From positions 1,856,335-1,920,334 of the forward strand of contig CM035350.1 in NCBI GenBank assembly GCA_020137815.1: DNA of 64,000 bases, written 5' to 3'. The stretch is from Hormiphora californensis. Lineage: Eukaryota > Ctenophora > Tentaculata > Cydippida > Pleurobrachiidae. Each line of letters starts with the position of its first letter. Position 1 is the first letter of the stretch. Positions 36,501-59,104 of the stretch are shown in pieces. The translations under genes were made by a program, and so were the position numbers. The notes beneath the pieces are model-generated. The model was not told where the DNA came from, made no database searches, and saw only the letters and a list, made by a program, of their open reading frames with translations.

Positions 36501-39395
36501 AAACTTTTGTTTGTTTCTCGAAACCCTCTCATTAATGTGCCACATCTACCCAGTAGTCGAGCTTTATCACCCCACTTTGTTGAGTAAGGGGTGGGAGAGG
36601 CTCCTCCTCCACCCTTTACTCAACAATGCAGATTCTAACACCCCGTCCCCTTTAGGTGAGCACGTCGGGCAGTGAGAGTAGTGTGATGACAGGTACAGTT
36701 TCCAAAAGGAAGAAGCTCCGTCCTTCCACCTTCAAGCAGCTGCTAGGGGAGTCCCACTACTTCAACATGTTCATGAAGTACCTCTCACTGAACATGGCGG
36801 ATGAGACAGAGGCACCACTACTAACATTCTGGCATCAGGTATAATTAGTAGAACCCGGGAATTAAATTGTTAGTTATTACTAAGCTGGACACATTTACGA
36901 TTCGGTTCTTATGCATATGTGAATGTTTAGAAGAAAATCCAAATAATATCAGACGGCTGATTTTAATGATCTTTTCTTCAGGTTGAGATAATGAAGTCCT
37001 ATCAAACGCCCAAAGCTCGAAAAGAAAAGGCGACCTCTCTTCACAAGAAGTACCTGTTCCCAGGACACGGTCCAAAGAGGGAGTATCTGATGAATGTAGA
37101 GTGCCCTCAACTCATTGAGATAGCTGAGAAGAAGAATATCACGTGAGTTGAAGACGTCGCCCTTGAAAAACATTTTCCATGCCAATAATCAGTGTTTTAC
37201 CATTTCAGAGAATCAAAATAGGGAATCTCGAACCATATATGAATATCCCCCGTACCTATTATAATGTCACCCTCTCTCTCTCTCTACCTCCACCCTCTCT
37301 CACCAGGCCAGCGATGATAGTGAACGCCCAGACCTATGTGTGTAAGATACTAGAGGAGAAATGGTGGACTCCCTACAAGACCTTTCTGGAGGATGACGCT
37401 AGTGCGAGGATAATAGAATCCTCATCCCTGGACGTTACTAATACTATTAGTTGTGGTCAGGATTACCGGGCCAATCTGAGGTACCAGTGGGGTATATTCA
37501 CCTTCGATCTGATCAACTTTCAACACGGACTACAGGACGCTGTTAGGTTAATATCAGGTTGCTATGGCTACCAACTGGCAGTGAGTGTTAAGAAATGCAG
37601 GGTTACCATGGTTACCACTCTAATTTTTCAGGTACACCCAGTTTAAACAGTATCTGAGGAAGACCTTTGTAAAGTTGTGTACCGGGAAGGGCAAGAAGAG
37701 TAAAGATGGACAGTTCTTTGTTGTCGTTAATGGAGTTGGAATCTTTGCTGATAGGTGAGTTAGTTACAGCTGGAGATAGCCGATGATAGATGTTTTAAAT
37801 TGATTTGGGGCCCTTTCAAAAAAGTAAACAGAACTCTCATCTCCCCACCCCTCTCTCTTCCTCTCATCTCCCCAATCCCTCAGGTTAGATAACGATCTGG
37901 ATTTCTTTATAGAGATCAGCAAGTGGATAAACCTCAAATCTGACATGGCTAATAACTCGGGTAGGAAGCTACACCGTGCAACAGAGGCCCTGCTGGTGTG
38001 TAAAGCCCAGGCCATCGTGTCCTGTTTCTTGAGATCAGCCGTGCCTCCTCGAGTTAGGGTGAACTTGCCAGGGAACATCATAGCAGAGATAGAGAAAAGG
38101 GTGGACGATAGTAAGAAGTAAGTTGTATTTAGAGTTGTTTAGAGACCTAAACTTACCTTCGTGGACACCATACGAAGGGACACAGGAGAGAATAGACGAG
38201 ATAGCTTCAATGATGGCTGACCGAGACTTATGGCGAGAACTTACCTACCGTGTTCGAGAATACCACTCGCCATAAGTCAAGTAGAGACACACATTTAATG
38301 AACATTGAGCAAATATATATCTCGTTATATTGAGACTGGAGTCCAGTATTTTCAACCCCTCCCTCCCACTGTATTCAACCCCTCCCCCTCTCTCTTTGCA
38401 GGTTCCACAGGGGTCTATTTTACAACGCAGCTCTCCACATGGTGACCATGCTCCTACCCTTCTGGAAGAAGTTCTGTTTCTTCCTGAGTGTGGGGGTCAG
38501 TGAGAAGGACAGGGCACTCATCCAAACTGTGAGTGGACAGGCCATCAGTAGTAGTAGCTTGGGGTGCATTGATGAGCGAATTGGGGATGAAAGACAGGAG
38601 AAATTAGGAGCAATCGCTGAGAAGAAGGTACGAATTTGAATCTTACCTTTCTTGCTTTTCATATAAGAAGTTACCATAATTACCATACTTATTGTAGCAG
38701 AGTTACCGCCTAGTTACTATGAAAGTAACAGCCTAGTTACCGCCTAGTTACCGCCTAATTACCATGGCTTCCCACCAGATCAATACAACTGAGAGCACCA
38801 GTGACGGTATCAAGGGTATACGGGGGAGGGTAGCAGCTCAGGATAAGATCCTCTCCAGACGAGATGCATTTCCCCTTACTCTCTCCGCCACCCTCCACAC
38901 CGACCAGAACCTGCACTATCAGTTTAGTTTGTCATCCGGAATCTGCCATCTCAAGTTTGATAATGGAAACGAGATACCACAACCCTGCGAAGTCCTTCTT
39001 ACACCCTTCACCGAAGAGGTAACATATTTAACAGCTTGCAAAGTTGCTATCTAGGAATTTCCAGTTTTACTTTGCCTTTTTATTCTGGGCTCACGCCCCC
39101 TCCCCTCAAATACTGCCCTTCCGTAGTTCAATCTGTGTAATCATGACAAGGTATATACAGCTAATCCCTCCTCCCCCTTCTACAGATTGAGTTCCTACTC
39201 TCCCCCCTGCCGGTAAGGCGAGATAGGTCCACCGTCGAAGTACCCCCATCCCACCACAACTCAGCTAAAAAATCACGATCTAAAGCCCTCAACAAGACCC
39301 ATGATATACCGAACAGAGGGCGATGTGAGCCAAACAAGGCCCTTGTAGCACGACTAGCCCATGTACAATCAAGAAATACCAGCCGACTCCGTTAA
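30581..39395 (+). CDS. RGS22: Regulator of G-protein signalling 22 (RGS22), about 17 exons
   Basis: Large multi-RGS-domain protein, over 1,100 residues; in mammals RGS22 is testis-enriched and binds G-alpha subunits. Exons read include 30581-30864, 31003-31178, 31658-31860, 32024-32215, 32336-32437, about 32573-32818 and 32975-33090. They continue at 35136-36273, about 36391-36496, 36656-36838, 36983-37143, about 37309-37552, 37632-37754, 37885-38119, 38401-38627, 38780-39019 and 39186-39395. Landmarks: YFMKSHLYLEYRFALELL (N-terminal module); FRIFLQSRDMAKLVSFWMD (first RGS); FKQLLGESHYFNMFMKYL to TFWHQVEIMKSYQ (second); and FFVVVNGVGIFADRL to VSCFLRSAVPPRVRVNLPG (third, typical C-terminal RGS22 segment). 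There are no frame breaks. The 2 kb intron 33091-35135 hosts the antisense fusogen-like gene. A TGCACGTGCA palindrome lies 42 bp upstream of the ATG. Confidence 0.87.
33301..34906 (-). CDS. Putative EFF-1/AFF-1-like (fusexin-type) membrane glycoprotein nested in RGS22
   Basis: Predicted type I membrane protein of about 500 residues. It has a signal peptide (MLTFLLLLHSTAAAG) and an ectodomain with about 15 cysteines and NLT, NSS and NST glycosylation sites. Near residues 100-115 is a tight CWCDCPGG motif preceded by VYPVTGRYSFTTP. A C-terminal membrane helix (FVVMVTTLVTMVIVISCAV) is followed by a short basic tail (KIAKQVL). The cluster of Cys and Gly after a YP..YSF strand, the all-beta look and the architecture resemble EFF-1/AFF-1 cell-cell fusogens, structural relatives of HAP2. 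This family call rests on remembered motif pattern, not alignment. The first coding block is 33653-34906; the last (33301 to about 33664) is in another frame. An intron with donor GTATAAAG near 33752 and acceptor GCAG near 33665 reconciles them. HAP2 or a lineage-specific receptor are alternatives. Confidence 0.5.
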
Positions 39396-40022
39396 ATAGT
39401 TAATTAGTTAACTAAAATGTTATTGTTTACAATTGTTGTGTCGTTGTATTGTCTTCAAATCGTGATGTTGGTAAAAACGTGGATCTGTAAGGAGAGAATG
39501 AGAGAGGGAGAGAGATCATTAGCATAGCATGATTAGGGAAAGGTTTGTAAAAATATGGGAGAGAGAGATGGCAAGGAGGACAGGGATTGAGATCGATATT
39601 GAGAGTGAGATCGAGGGAGAGAGATTTAGGGGAGAGATAGGGGAGCTGCACGGAAGGTTGACATGACTCTATGTGGTTGGTATGTTTGTACATGTGTGTG
39701 CAGATCTATTGCGATCTATTGGTTGCTCAGTGTTGTGCATTAGCTATACTTCTACACCTGTTTCAGTGCTTCACTAGTTCTCTGTGTGTATCATGTGGTT
39801 CATAAAGTAGGTTCGATCCACTTCATGAGACCCTTTCCCCATTTCTGTAAAGCATATTGGTTGCAACCTGCCATCTAGCGAGGGTATTAACTCGCTCAAA
39901 CCCTCTTTCCTCAACATGGTTCATACTAACTGCTAAGCTGCCTATTTTACTCGCTAACATATACCCCTCCCCTGGCCAGGAGAGAGAACAAGAGGGTGGT
40001 ATACGAGGGTTTATTGACTGGT
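39396..40022. other. Intergenic, GA-rich, no gene seen
   Basis: Contains GAGAGTGAGATCGAGGGAGAG-type sequence at 39495-39640. The upstream part may be the 3' UTR of RGS22 and the downstream part the promoter of the sulfotransferase. Confidence 0.5.
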
Positions 40023-41557
40023 ATGGCTCTTCTAGTCTCCTACATTATTCTATCACACAGTACCTTCCTAGATACTGCTCACTCCTCCGTGGTAAGTCGG
40101 CTATATGTTCACCACTACAATGTGTCAACTATTTGCCACACAGAGACATGTAACCGTCTTAAAGACCATAAAGGTAAAAGAAACTCAATTCGGATTGTCA
40201 AATGTTCACATTATCTCCCTATACAGATGGATCTGTATGAGACGCAGTACAGTGGAAACAGGAAACAGTTTGTTATCCTGTACGGGGGACATCGAACAGG
40301 ATCAAACTTTCTGGGTCAGATGTTTAATGAAAATCCAGCCATTTTGTATGTACACGAACCTCTGAGGGAGCTACTCAGATTACGGGAGTACGGTCATATA
40401 CCAGGTTAGATCACATATCCCCCTCAATATCTCCCGATATCCCTCCCTCGTAGGTACACATCTGACCCTTCAAACCTAAACAATACTGACTACAGTGACG
40501 GTCTCCGTAAACTCCCGTCTCCCCCTACCCCTTAGAGTCAGATGCCCGTTCCACACTAGACGAGTTACAGTTAATGTGGTTGTCCCAGACTCTGGACAGT
40601 TGCCAAATGGGCACCCCACCAGAGGGGAGGGATCCCTTGTTGGAGAGGTGGGGCCAGTGTGGACTGCCAGCCGAGAATCTCCTCCGGTTTGGGAGTTCAG
40701 CCTGCCCCGGGGAGAGGCAAATAAACAGCTGGTCTCAACTCTGTATACTGAGGGATACTGTTGTACTGAAGGTGATTGTGTAGATTTGACCCACTCATGG
40801 ACTGGTATATCAGCTCTGCCCTGTTGTATGAAACAAATCTAACATCTGGGCACTTCAAACTATTTCTCTGATCTCATACTCTCTCCCATGCAGATTAGCC
40901 GGCTACTCCAGCTAGAGTCCCTGGAAGACCTCCACTCCACGATATCTGAAAATGATTTCAAGATTATCCATCTGATACGTGATCCACGTGATGTGATCAG
41001 ATCACGTTTCAAGTTCAAGCACTACCATTATAAGGATCGCTTCCCCATAACTCACGATACTAATCTTGAGAATAAGATCGGTCTGGCAGCGGAGGAGTGG
41101 TGTATGAGGGAGCTTGAAAATGTGGTATATGGGACAAGGACAGGTCCTGCCTGGTTTAGAGCCAGGTGAGACGTCGTGAGCCATTGGCACACAATCGTGC
41201 ATTGTTCACTCTTCTGTTCCTAATAACTAAAATAATTTGAATTAACACATGCTCACAATTTGATACTCTTTCAGTTATCGGCTGATGACGTTTTCCGACC
41301 TGGTATCTGATCCCGTTGCGGTTACTCGAGAATTGTATGAGTTTATAGGTCAGGAGGTTCCACCCTCGGTAATGTCATGGGCTCACTCCGCTACCACTAC
41401 CAGGGTGGATCTGCTGCGTGGGACTGAGAACTATGAGCCTATGAGGTGGAATTCTAGCCACGAGAGGATTGTGGAGGAGGAGTGTAAACCTCTTATTATT
41501 AAAATGGGACTACAGTTTCATCAGCTTGATATCCAGTATTCTGAAAGTTATTATTGA
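40023..41557 (+). CDS. Carbohydrate sulfotransferase-like type II membrane enzyme, five exons
   Basis: Golgi enzyme predicted to transfer sulfate from PAPS to a glycan (CHST1/3-type family). Exons 40023-40091, 40227-40404, 40536-40771, 40894-41165 and 41275-41557 join in phase to 345 residues. The first exon is a short cytosolic end plus a signal anchor (MALLVSYIILSHSTFL). The 5'-phosphosulfate loop is FVILYGGHRTGSNFLGQMF. The 3'-phosphate-binding motif is IIHLIRDPRDVIRSR. A C-terminal FSDLVSDPVAVTRELYEFIG segment, typical of the family, follows. The start ATG is the first in frame after a stop at about 39934, so no longer N-terminus exists without another exon. Acceptor sugar cannot be told from sequence. 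Confidence 0.85.
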
Positions 41558-41659
41558 TGTTGTATTTTTTCCCTTGGTTGTCTCGAACTGAGTGTATGTC
41601 TTGTCCTTCCGGTTAACGATTTGAAATTTTGCAAAATTTTGCCCAAACTTTTGGCACGC

Positions 41660-41700
41660 GCAAAACCTTTAGCGCGGCGCGTTATTTGAATTTGAAGTTC
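41660..41700 (+). promoter_or_regulatory. GCGCGGCGCG-TTATTT module upstream of BRD8
   Basis: GCGCGGCGCGTTATTT at 41672-41687, about 120 bp before the BRD8 ATG. Compare GCGCGGCGCGGTTATTT on the minus strand at 980-996, about 100 bp before DPH4. Same orientation and similar distance to the start suggest a shared core-promoter element. Inference only. Confidence 0.45.
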
Positions 41701-41806
41701 AAAATATCAAAAAAAGTAAACCGGGCCGGGTTTTTTTTTCGCGAAATCCCAAAAGATTTAAGTTTTCTTTCCTGACCAACATTCCGTCCCTTTTAGCGCC
41801 CTTATC

Positions 41807-43372
41807 ATGGCATCCACGGTGGTTATCCCCGACATTTCGACGGAATGGGCATCTCTAGAGAAGTTGGCATTGGTATCTGCTGTCATTAGGATTGGTGACG
41901 ATAACTGGCCCGCGGTCAGCCGACTTGTTCGACCTTACATCACCTCAAACCAAAACGTCGAGCTGTTTAGTGCTAAGAACTGTGCTCTAAAGTACGACGT
42001 ACTCCTTCAGCAGGTAGGTACTTTATCGACTCTACATTCCCTCTATTGAATATATCTTTTTCAGCTTGACAAGCGGAAGCGAAAGAAAGAGCCGTCTGGA
42101 GAACCGAAATCGAAGGCTGAACAGATTCTCAAGCTCGTTACAGGGGAACGGATAGCAGAGCTAAAGAGCAAAGTTTTGGAACTTCACGCCAACTACCACG
42201 CAGCTGCACGTTGAGCTTAATGAGGTGAACAGTGGGAAAGTATAACAATAATATAGAAATCGCCTGGGATGAAGTCCAAATAAGAAAACACTCACAAACA
42301 TTCAGGCCCCTGGGAACTTTGGTGGCGGGACACTATCAACGAGCGCAAACAAAAGGAAGCCCCACCTATCAAAGAGGAAGTGCTGAATGAGGGATCAAAT
42401 AAATCGGACATTAAACCACAGTTGAAAATAGATCCCAAGCCGACCCTGACAGCTCCCTCGGCTACAGTTCAGAACACTGGCCCTCCCTCAATGAGTCCTG
42501 TTAGCAGTTCCCCTGGTAGGGGTGGTCCCAGGACTTGTCGCCTCTCCTCGACAAGGCCCAGCACGTCCTTTACCAGGCGAAGATAAAGCTCCAAGAGCAG
42601 GATAAAAACAAAGTGAAGGCCATTAAACCGCAGAAAAAGAAAGCAGTGGTTCCCAAGATTAAAATCAAAGCACTTCAATCTGGAGATAATACTAAAGTTG
42701 GGAAAGGCGACAAGAAGGAGGGGAAAGATAACAGGACTGTTTTTCATTTTGACTACCAACCTCCATCTGGGTCAGGAGCAAATGCCAACGCTCAAGTACA
42801 GTTCTCTCTACTCAGACAAGGGATATCCGACCGCTGCTGCTGCTGCTGCGGCTGCTGCAGCTGCCTATAGCAGCAGGGGTTACACTTGAAGCGCGGAGTG
42901 AGCCTTCTTCCTCTCCCGCAGGGTCCTCTAGTCATATCCAGCCACACTATGTCACCCAGAGTTGACCCTGAAATGTTGGACCTTGATTCACCCGCATTTA
43001 GGGCATGGAAGAAGAGCATTCTCCTGCTGTGGAAGACAGCCTCCCAACACAAATATGCCCACATCTTTATGCAACCTGTTACTGATGCCCTCGCTCCGGG
43101 GTACTCAGCAACTGTGCGTACGACCAATCGACTTGTCAACAATCAAACGGAAAATCGACAGTCACGAGATTCGAACCACGGCCCAGTTTCATAGGGACAT
43201 GTTACTGATGTTTCACAATGCTCTGATGTATAACAATGCCTCCCACGCAGTGTTCAGTTACACTGTCAATATGATGTCTGATGTAGTTGAGGTGATACAA
43301 GCGTTTTATAGCACCCATAACCAGCCCTTGAAGGTGCAAAGGAGCAGGGCTTCTAGTATTGCTAGTCAGTGA
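41807..43372 (+). CDS. BRD8: Bromodomain protein BRD8, short form, with one-base break in the bromodomain
   Basis: Acetyl-lysine reader of the TIP60/EP400 chromatin-remodelling complex. Exon 41807-42013 has the SANT-like start (WASLEKLALVSAVIRIGDDNW, PAVSRLVRPY). A 51-bp intron follows, then 42065-42209 (KAEQILKLVTGERIAELKSK), 42306-42499 (WWRDTINERKQKE), a Lys-rich exon of about 42577-42795, and 42922-43372 with the bromodomain. Apparent frame changes at 42209, 42499 and 42795 vanish with these introns. One does not: APGYSATV and RPIDLSTIKRK are in different frames, and skipping one base at about 43117 restores the ZA-loop spacing. Conserved MYNN, the acetyl-lysine-binding Asn site, is present (ALMYNNASH). 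The protein is much shorter than human BRD8 and has one bromodomain. Confidence 0.83.
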
Positions 43373-43555
43373 AGTAGCAGGGCCTCCGGTAGTATTGCTA
43401 GTCAGTGAGAGAGGCTGATGTAGAGAAATTATGCAAGTTTACAAGTGTTAATAATTCATTAATCTGTTTTACTTCAAACTCTATTCAGTGTATATTTTCA
43501 CTGTCTATAAAACTAATTAGTAGTTGTAATTAACCTCCAATTCTTTATCAGCATC

Positions 43556-55317
<11,762 letters not shown>

Positions 55318-55819
55318 TATTGAAGTGACATGTTTTGATAAGAGTGTTTGTAAGATACCCGGGTTAATACTTAATATATGTTGTGAGATGCAACTATGAC
55401 GCGAGACGGTGAGATACTAACACCTAAGTAGGGAATTTATGAGTAAATAGTGAAGAGTTTTCGTAAATGCTATCAGATACCCCTGACCTCTGCAGTGGAG
55501 CAAGTTGAAGACATCAATAAGTTGAGAACATGAGAGAGAGGCTCGTGCCCTATATTGAGAGGAAGAGAAAGTTCCATTTAGCATTTCACACTGACACACA
55601 GCACTATCACACTGAACTGACACTGTACTGTACTAAAGACGTGAAAACTAAAACTCTCAGCTCTAAACTTGAAATAGTAGCTCTCTTTTTATGTCACAAA
55701 ACAACTTCAAAATATCTTACATCCTCCTCCACATGTTTTCTCTCCTAATTCTCAGTCCTTCTCCACACTTGTTCTCCTAATTCTCAGTCCTTCTCCACTA
55801 TTAGCTCTACATGGTCCTC

Positions 55820-56125
55820 TCAATGTAGAATCTCGCTCTCCTCCTCTGCGCTATGCAGAATCTCTCCCTCTGCCTCTCGTTTGTGCAGTATAGCCCTCTT
55901 GTGAAGGATAGCTCTCTTGTGAAGGATCTCAGCACTCCTTTTCTTGTGGAGAATCTCTGCAGAATGCAATATCTCTCCCTCCTCCTCTGCCTCCACAGCA
56001 GCTCGCTTGTGCAGGATATCCATATTCTCCTCATTTCCGTGCAGTATCTCCTCTCCTAACTCCTCGTTGCTGTGGAGAATCTCACCCATCATCTCTTCCT
56101 TGTCTTGAAAAATGGTGTTTTGCGC
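55820..56125 (-). CDS. Coding exon with ILH tandem motifs, coiled-coil-like
   Basis: Not recognised. Minus-strand exon from an AG acceptor at about 56126 to a stop at 55820, about 100 residues. It contains about ten copies of a short motif (E/A/D)ILH(S/K/G), for example GEILHSNEELGEEILHGN, SAEILHKRAILHKRAILHK and EGEILHSAEEESEILH. Glu/Lys alternation predicts a charged helix or coiled coil. The repeat is partly a DNA-level duplication (CTCTTGTGAAGGATAGC and variants) and partly only protein-level, which suggests selection on the motif. It could be the 3' exon of the gene beginning near 56807, but I could not find phase-consistent joining. Confidence 0.45.
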   Translation of the reverse strand, partial: AQNTIFQDKEEMMGEILHSNEELGEEILHGNEENMDILHKRAAVEAEEEGEILHSAEILHKKRSAEILHKRAILHKRAILHKREAEGEILHSAEEESEILH

Positions 56126-56267
56126 CTGAAGGAAGGAGCGAGGTTCATTGTTTTAGAACTTCCTTGTCGTAGAGAGACGGGATGGGAGAGAGAGGGGGAG
56201 AGAGAGAGAGAGAAAGATAGAGAGATAGAGAGAAAGAAAGGGAGATAGTGCACCCTCATACAAGGTG

Positions 56268-56807
56268 CTACAATGTGCCTTCAGCAGCCACAAAGACAAT
56301 ACACGTGTCGACCCATGTATTGTCTTCGTTGCTACACAGTTGTTTGGTGCAGTTCTTATTGCTAAAGTTCAGTGTCACAAAATTAGGCCACCGTATTTTT
56401 AGTTTGGGGGGATCCAGGATTTTGAGCAATTTTTGACTAGAAAGACATTCTTGGGTGAGCCTCCGCAACATCTGATTCCGGTAGGGCTTGACTAGACAAG
56501 CTGATTTACCTGTGTCAGGGCGATAAGTAGTAGGATTATCACTGATCTCATCGTGGTAGCTGGCTTGTTGAGTTAGGGGGTCTGGCAGGTAGTTGTGATT
56601 CTCAGAGGGAGAGGCAGCAAGGATAGTACTGGGTAAAGAAGTGAGGTGTGCAGTTCCTCCAGCTCTCTCCGGGTCAGAAAAACGGTCCACTTTGGGACAC
56701 AATAGGAGATCACGTGACATGTCATGTGATCCTTCCTCCAAAAGACAAAGGATCCCCATTGCGATTTGTGCTTGGCGTAATGTGTCATTGAGCACGGAGC
56801 ATCCCAT
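56268..56807 (-). CDS. Hypothetical protein or 5' exon beginning MGCSVLNDTLRQ
   Basis: Not recognised. An ATG at 56807 opens 179 codons to a stop at 56268: MGCSVLNDTLRQAQIAMGIL, LLCPKVDRFSDPERAGG and a Pro/Ser-rich middle. MGCS at the N-terminus would permit N-myristoylation and palmitoylation if the start is right. A good GT donor (ACAG/GTAAATC) occurs at about 56507, so the real exon may stop there and the remainder be intron. Upstream of the ATG is a GA/CT tract, which makes the longer open frame on the track side spurious. Confidence 0.35.
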   Translation of the reverse strand: MGCSVLNDTLRQAQIAMGILCLLEEGSHDMSRDLLLCPKVDRFSDPERAGGTAHLTSLPSTILAASPSENHNYLPDPLTQQASYHDEISDNPTTYRPDTGKSACLVKPYRNQMLRRLTQECLSSQKLLKILDPPKLKIRWPNFVTLNFSNKNCTKQLCSNEDNTWVDTCIVFVAAEGTL

Positions 56808-57049
56808 AGATAGAGAGAGATGGAAAGAGGGATGGAGAGAGAGAGGGATGGAGAGAGAGTGGGAGAGAGAGGATAGTATGGAGAGAAAGATGTGGATAGA
56901 GAGTGAGTAGGCGTGATTCACAGCTTATACATACGATTGCTACAGGTAGAAAAATCCTCTGAACGCTCTCCCTTTCTTCCAAGCTCCTCTCTAAATCCTT
57001 GCACCCTTTTTGAATTCAAAACTACCGGCCTAAACTGTCTTACACGTGA

Positions 57050-57052
<3 letters not shown>

Positions 57053-57132
<80 letters not shown>
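57053..57132. repeat. CT microsatellite
   Basis: About 80 bp of pure CT. Confidence 0.95.
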
Positions 57133-57135
<3 letters not shown>

Positions 57136-57282
57136 CCTCTCTGTCTATCTCTTTATGTCCCTCTCTCTATCTCTCTCCTCTGAGCTTTCTGGTTCATTGT
57201 CACATTATCTTCCATTATGCAAAAAATTCGACCTGGTCGGTTGTATCTAACTAAGTTCAAACTCAAATTATATGCAAGGGCT

Positions 57283-57374
57283 GTCTGGCGGCGCTAGATC
57301 TTGTGTTGAGCAACTAAAAATAGATCCCGTTTTGATTCAGTGCGCTCAGATTGGGTCGGCGCCGCCAGATAATG
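57283..57374. repeat. Short inverted repeat TCTGGCGGCGC ... GCGCCGCCAGA
   Basis: Eleven-base perfect arms enclosing about 70 bp. The right half (AGTGCGCTCAGATTGGGTC) recurs at about 58878-58896 as AGTGCGCTCAGATGGGGTC followed by GCGGCGCCAGAC. These look like copies of a small repeat family. Confidence 0.6.
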
Positions 57375-57757
57375 CGAGGGTGGGGCAGGGGTCCCGGTGG
57401 GATCGGGATAAGGAAATCAATACTTAAATAAATACTTGATTCTTAAGATTAGAACCAACATAGAAATGGAAAGAAGCAGGACCAGTGAATCACTGGCAGT
57501 GATTTTGCATAACCTATTTGGAAACATAATTAATCCTAATACCACTGCCTGTACCTACTCGGTGGACAGTGGTGACTTCATCTCTACTACCTATGGAGAG
57601 AAAGAGAGATAGATATTTGCTTCTTTCTCTTTGTTACTTCCCAGCCTAATTTATCACTACACTCAAATTCGAGTTAGTTAATTAAACATGGTCTAGTATC
57701 TGAGAAAATTTCAATTGCGCTGAGAGAAAGGTGGAGAATGGAGAATGGAGAGATAGG

Positions 57758-57759
<2 letters not shown>

Positions 57760-57834
<75 letters not shown>
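57760..57834. repeat. GA microsatellite
   Basis: About 75 bp of GA repeat. The surrounding 57135-58275 shows no supported gene. Confidence 0.93.
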
Positions 57835-57836
<2 letters not shown>

Positions 57837-58275
57837 TGCTTTCAGATTAACGCTAATGCCTACTCAACGTTTCTTCGATTTGTTTCAGAACTGCTCCATT
57901 AGTATTGGTTAATATTTCGTAGCAGGACATCTCTAATAGACGGTTTTAAGTTCAAGTTGGTTGGAGTGGAGTTTGTAGTTTTTTGAATGGAAGGTTTTGA
58001 AATGTTAATATAAAGTAGTCGAGTCAATGTATTATAGAGGGGGTCCGGGAGATTAAGTTGCATGTAGAGAGTTAGAGTAGTAGCAATTGCTGAACGGAAA
58101 GAAAGGAGGAGAATTGTATAATATTTAATTGCAAAACCGGGGTGTGTTTCTAGGTTACACAATGTCCTAACAATAGCCTATATTAGGAGTTCATTTACAT
58201 GTAACATCGATACACTTCTATTACGTATAAAACATCTCGACTGCTGCAGTCTGTATTGCGAATCTCAACCATTTG

Positions 58276-58398
58276 TAAAGTCCGTTTCAAGCGACTTGAC
58301 CCGTAATTCTTGGAATTTGGCGCATTGCGCGTGTATTTACAAAGGGGAAATCCTGAATTTCCAGGAATCTCAGGTCAAGTCGTTTGAAACGCACTTTA
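58276..58398. mobile_element. Small MITE-like inverted-repeat element
   Basis: Starts TAAAGTCCGTTTCAAGCGAC and ends with the inverted copy, GTCGTTTGAAACGCACTTTA. Arms are about 26 bp with two mismatches, and total length is 123 bp. TA lies at each outer edge, consistent with a TA-duplicating mariner-type or similar element. The 63500-63749 element shares the TAAAGT tip. Confidence 0.7.
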
Positions 58399-58918
58399 GT
58401 AGTATTCATGCACTCCTATCTCTTTCTCTCTGGTTTTCTTTTTCACGAGTTCTATTTCTCCTTTCATTCTAATTTACTGTTTTTATGTCGCAATGCCTAT
58501 ACCACCCAGTACCCAGCCTATACTACCCAGCTCCGCCTATTTCTAGTTCTTCTCACGCTCTTGAACTATTCCATATTTCATTAATTAGGGTAATTAATTA
58601 CTTTTCTGTGTGTGCATCCGTGTGTATAGATTTAGTAACGAGAATACCAAAGTGTATATTGAGAGAGAGAGAGGGGAGAGAGGAGAGAGAGGTAATTAGT
58701 TAAGTGAAATTTATATTTTCCCGTTTTGGCAAAGTGCTTTTGTAACGATTTATTGAATTTTCCACACCAAGATAATTGTTTAGAATGATTCCACATCGGC
58801 ACGGCGGGTGGTGTTACTCATACTATTCTGTGATTCTACTTCTCATTTGTGAGTCTCCATACCCCATTTGATTCTTAGTGCGCTCAGATGGGGTCGCGGC
58901 GCCAGACAGGGCAGGGCA

Positions 58919-59061
58919 CTTTGCATTTGGTTCAGATTTTTTGAGATTTTCAAACTTTCTGTATATTTTATTGTTGTTCCGGGGTGGATTTGTCAGGCTA
59001 ATGCTCTGACCACAGTTCTCGCACCACAGGGGTGGATTGAGAACCTGAACCAAATGCAAAG
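58919..59061. repeat. 17-bp perfect inverted repeat with 109-bp loop
   Basis: CTTTGCATTTGGTTCAG at 58919-58935 and CTGAACCAAATGCAAAG at 59045-59061. May be a decayed MITE. It abuts a copy of the AGTGCGCTCAGAT repeat. Confidence 0.65.
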
Positions 59062-59104
59062 CCTTAGACGAAGTACCGACCATTTTTAGTTCTCTCCCCC
59101 CATA

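Noticed and set aside
42014-42921. Apparent multiple frameshifts in BRD8 and an Ala(n)/Cys(n) tract near 42831-42865
   Set aside because: Explained by short introns (42014-42064, 42210-42305, about 42500-42576, 42796-42921); the GCT repeat lies in the last of these introns.
43168-43177. tRNA B-box-like GATTCGAACC
   Set aside because: Falls inside the conserved BRD8 bromodomain coding sequence; no A box or cloverleaf around it.
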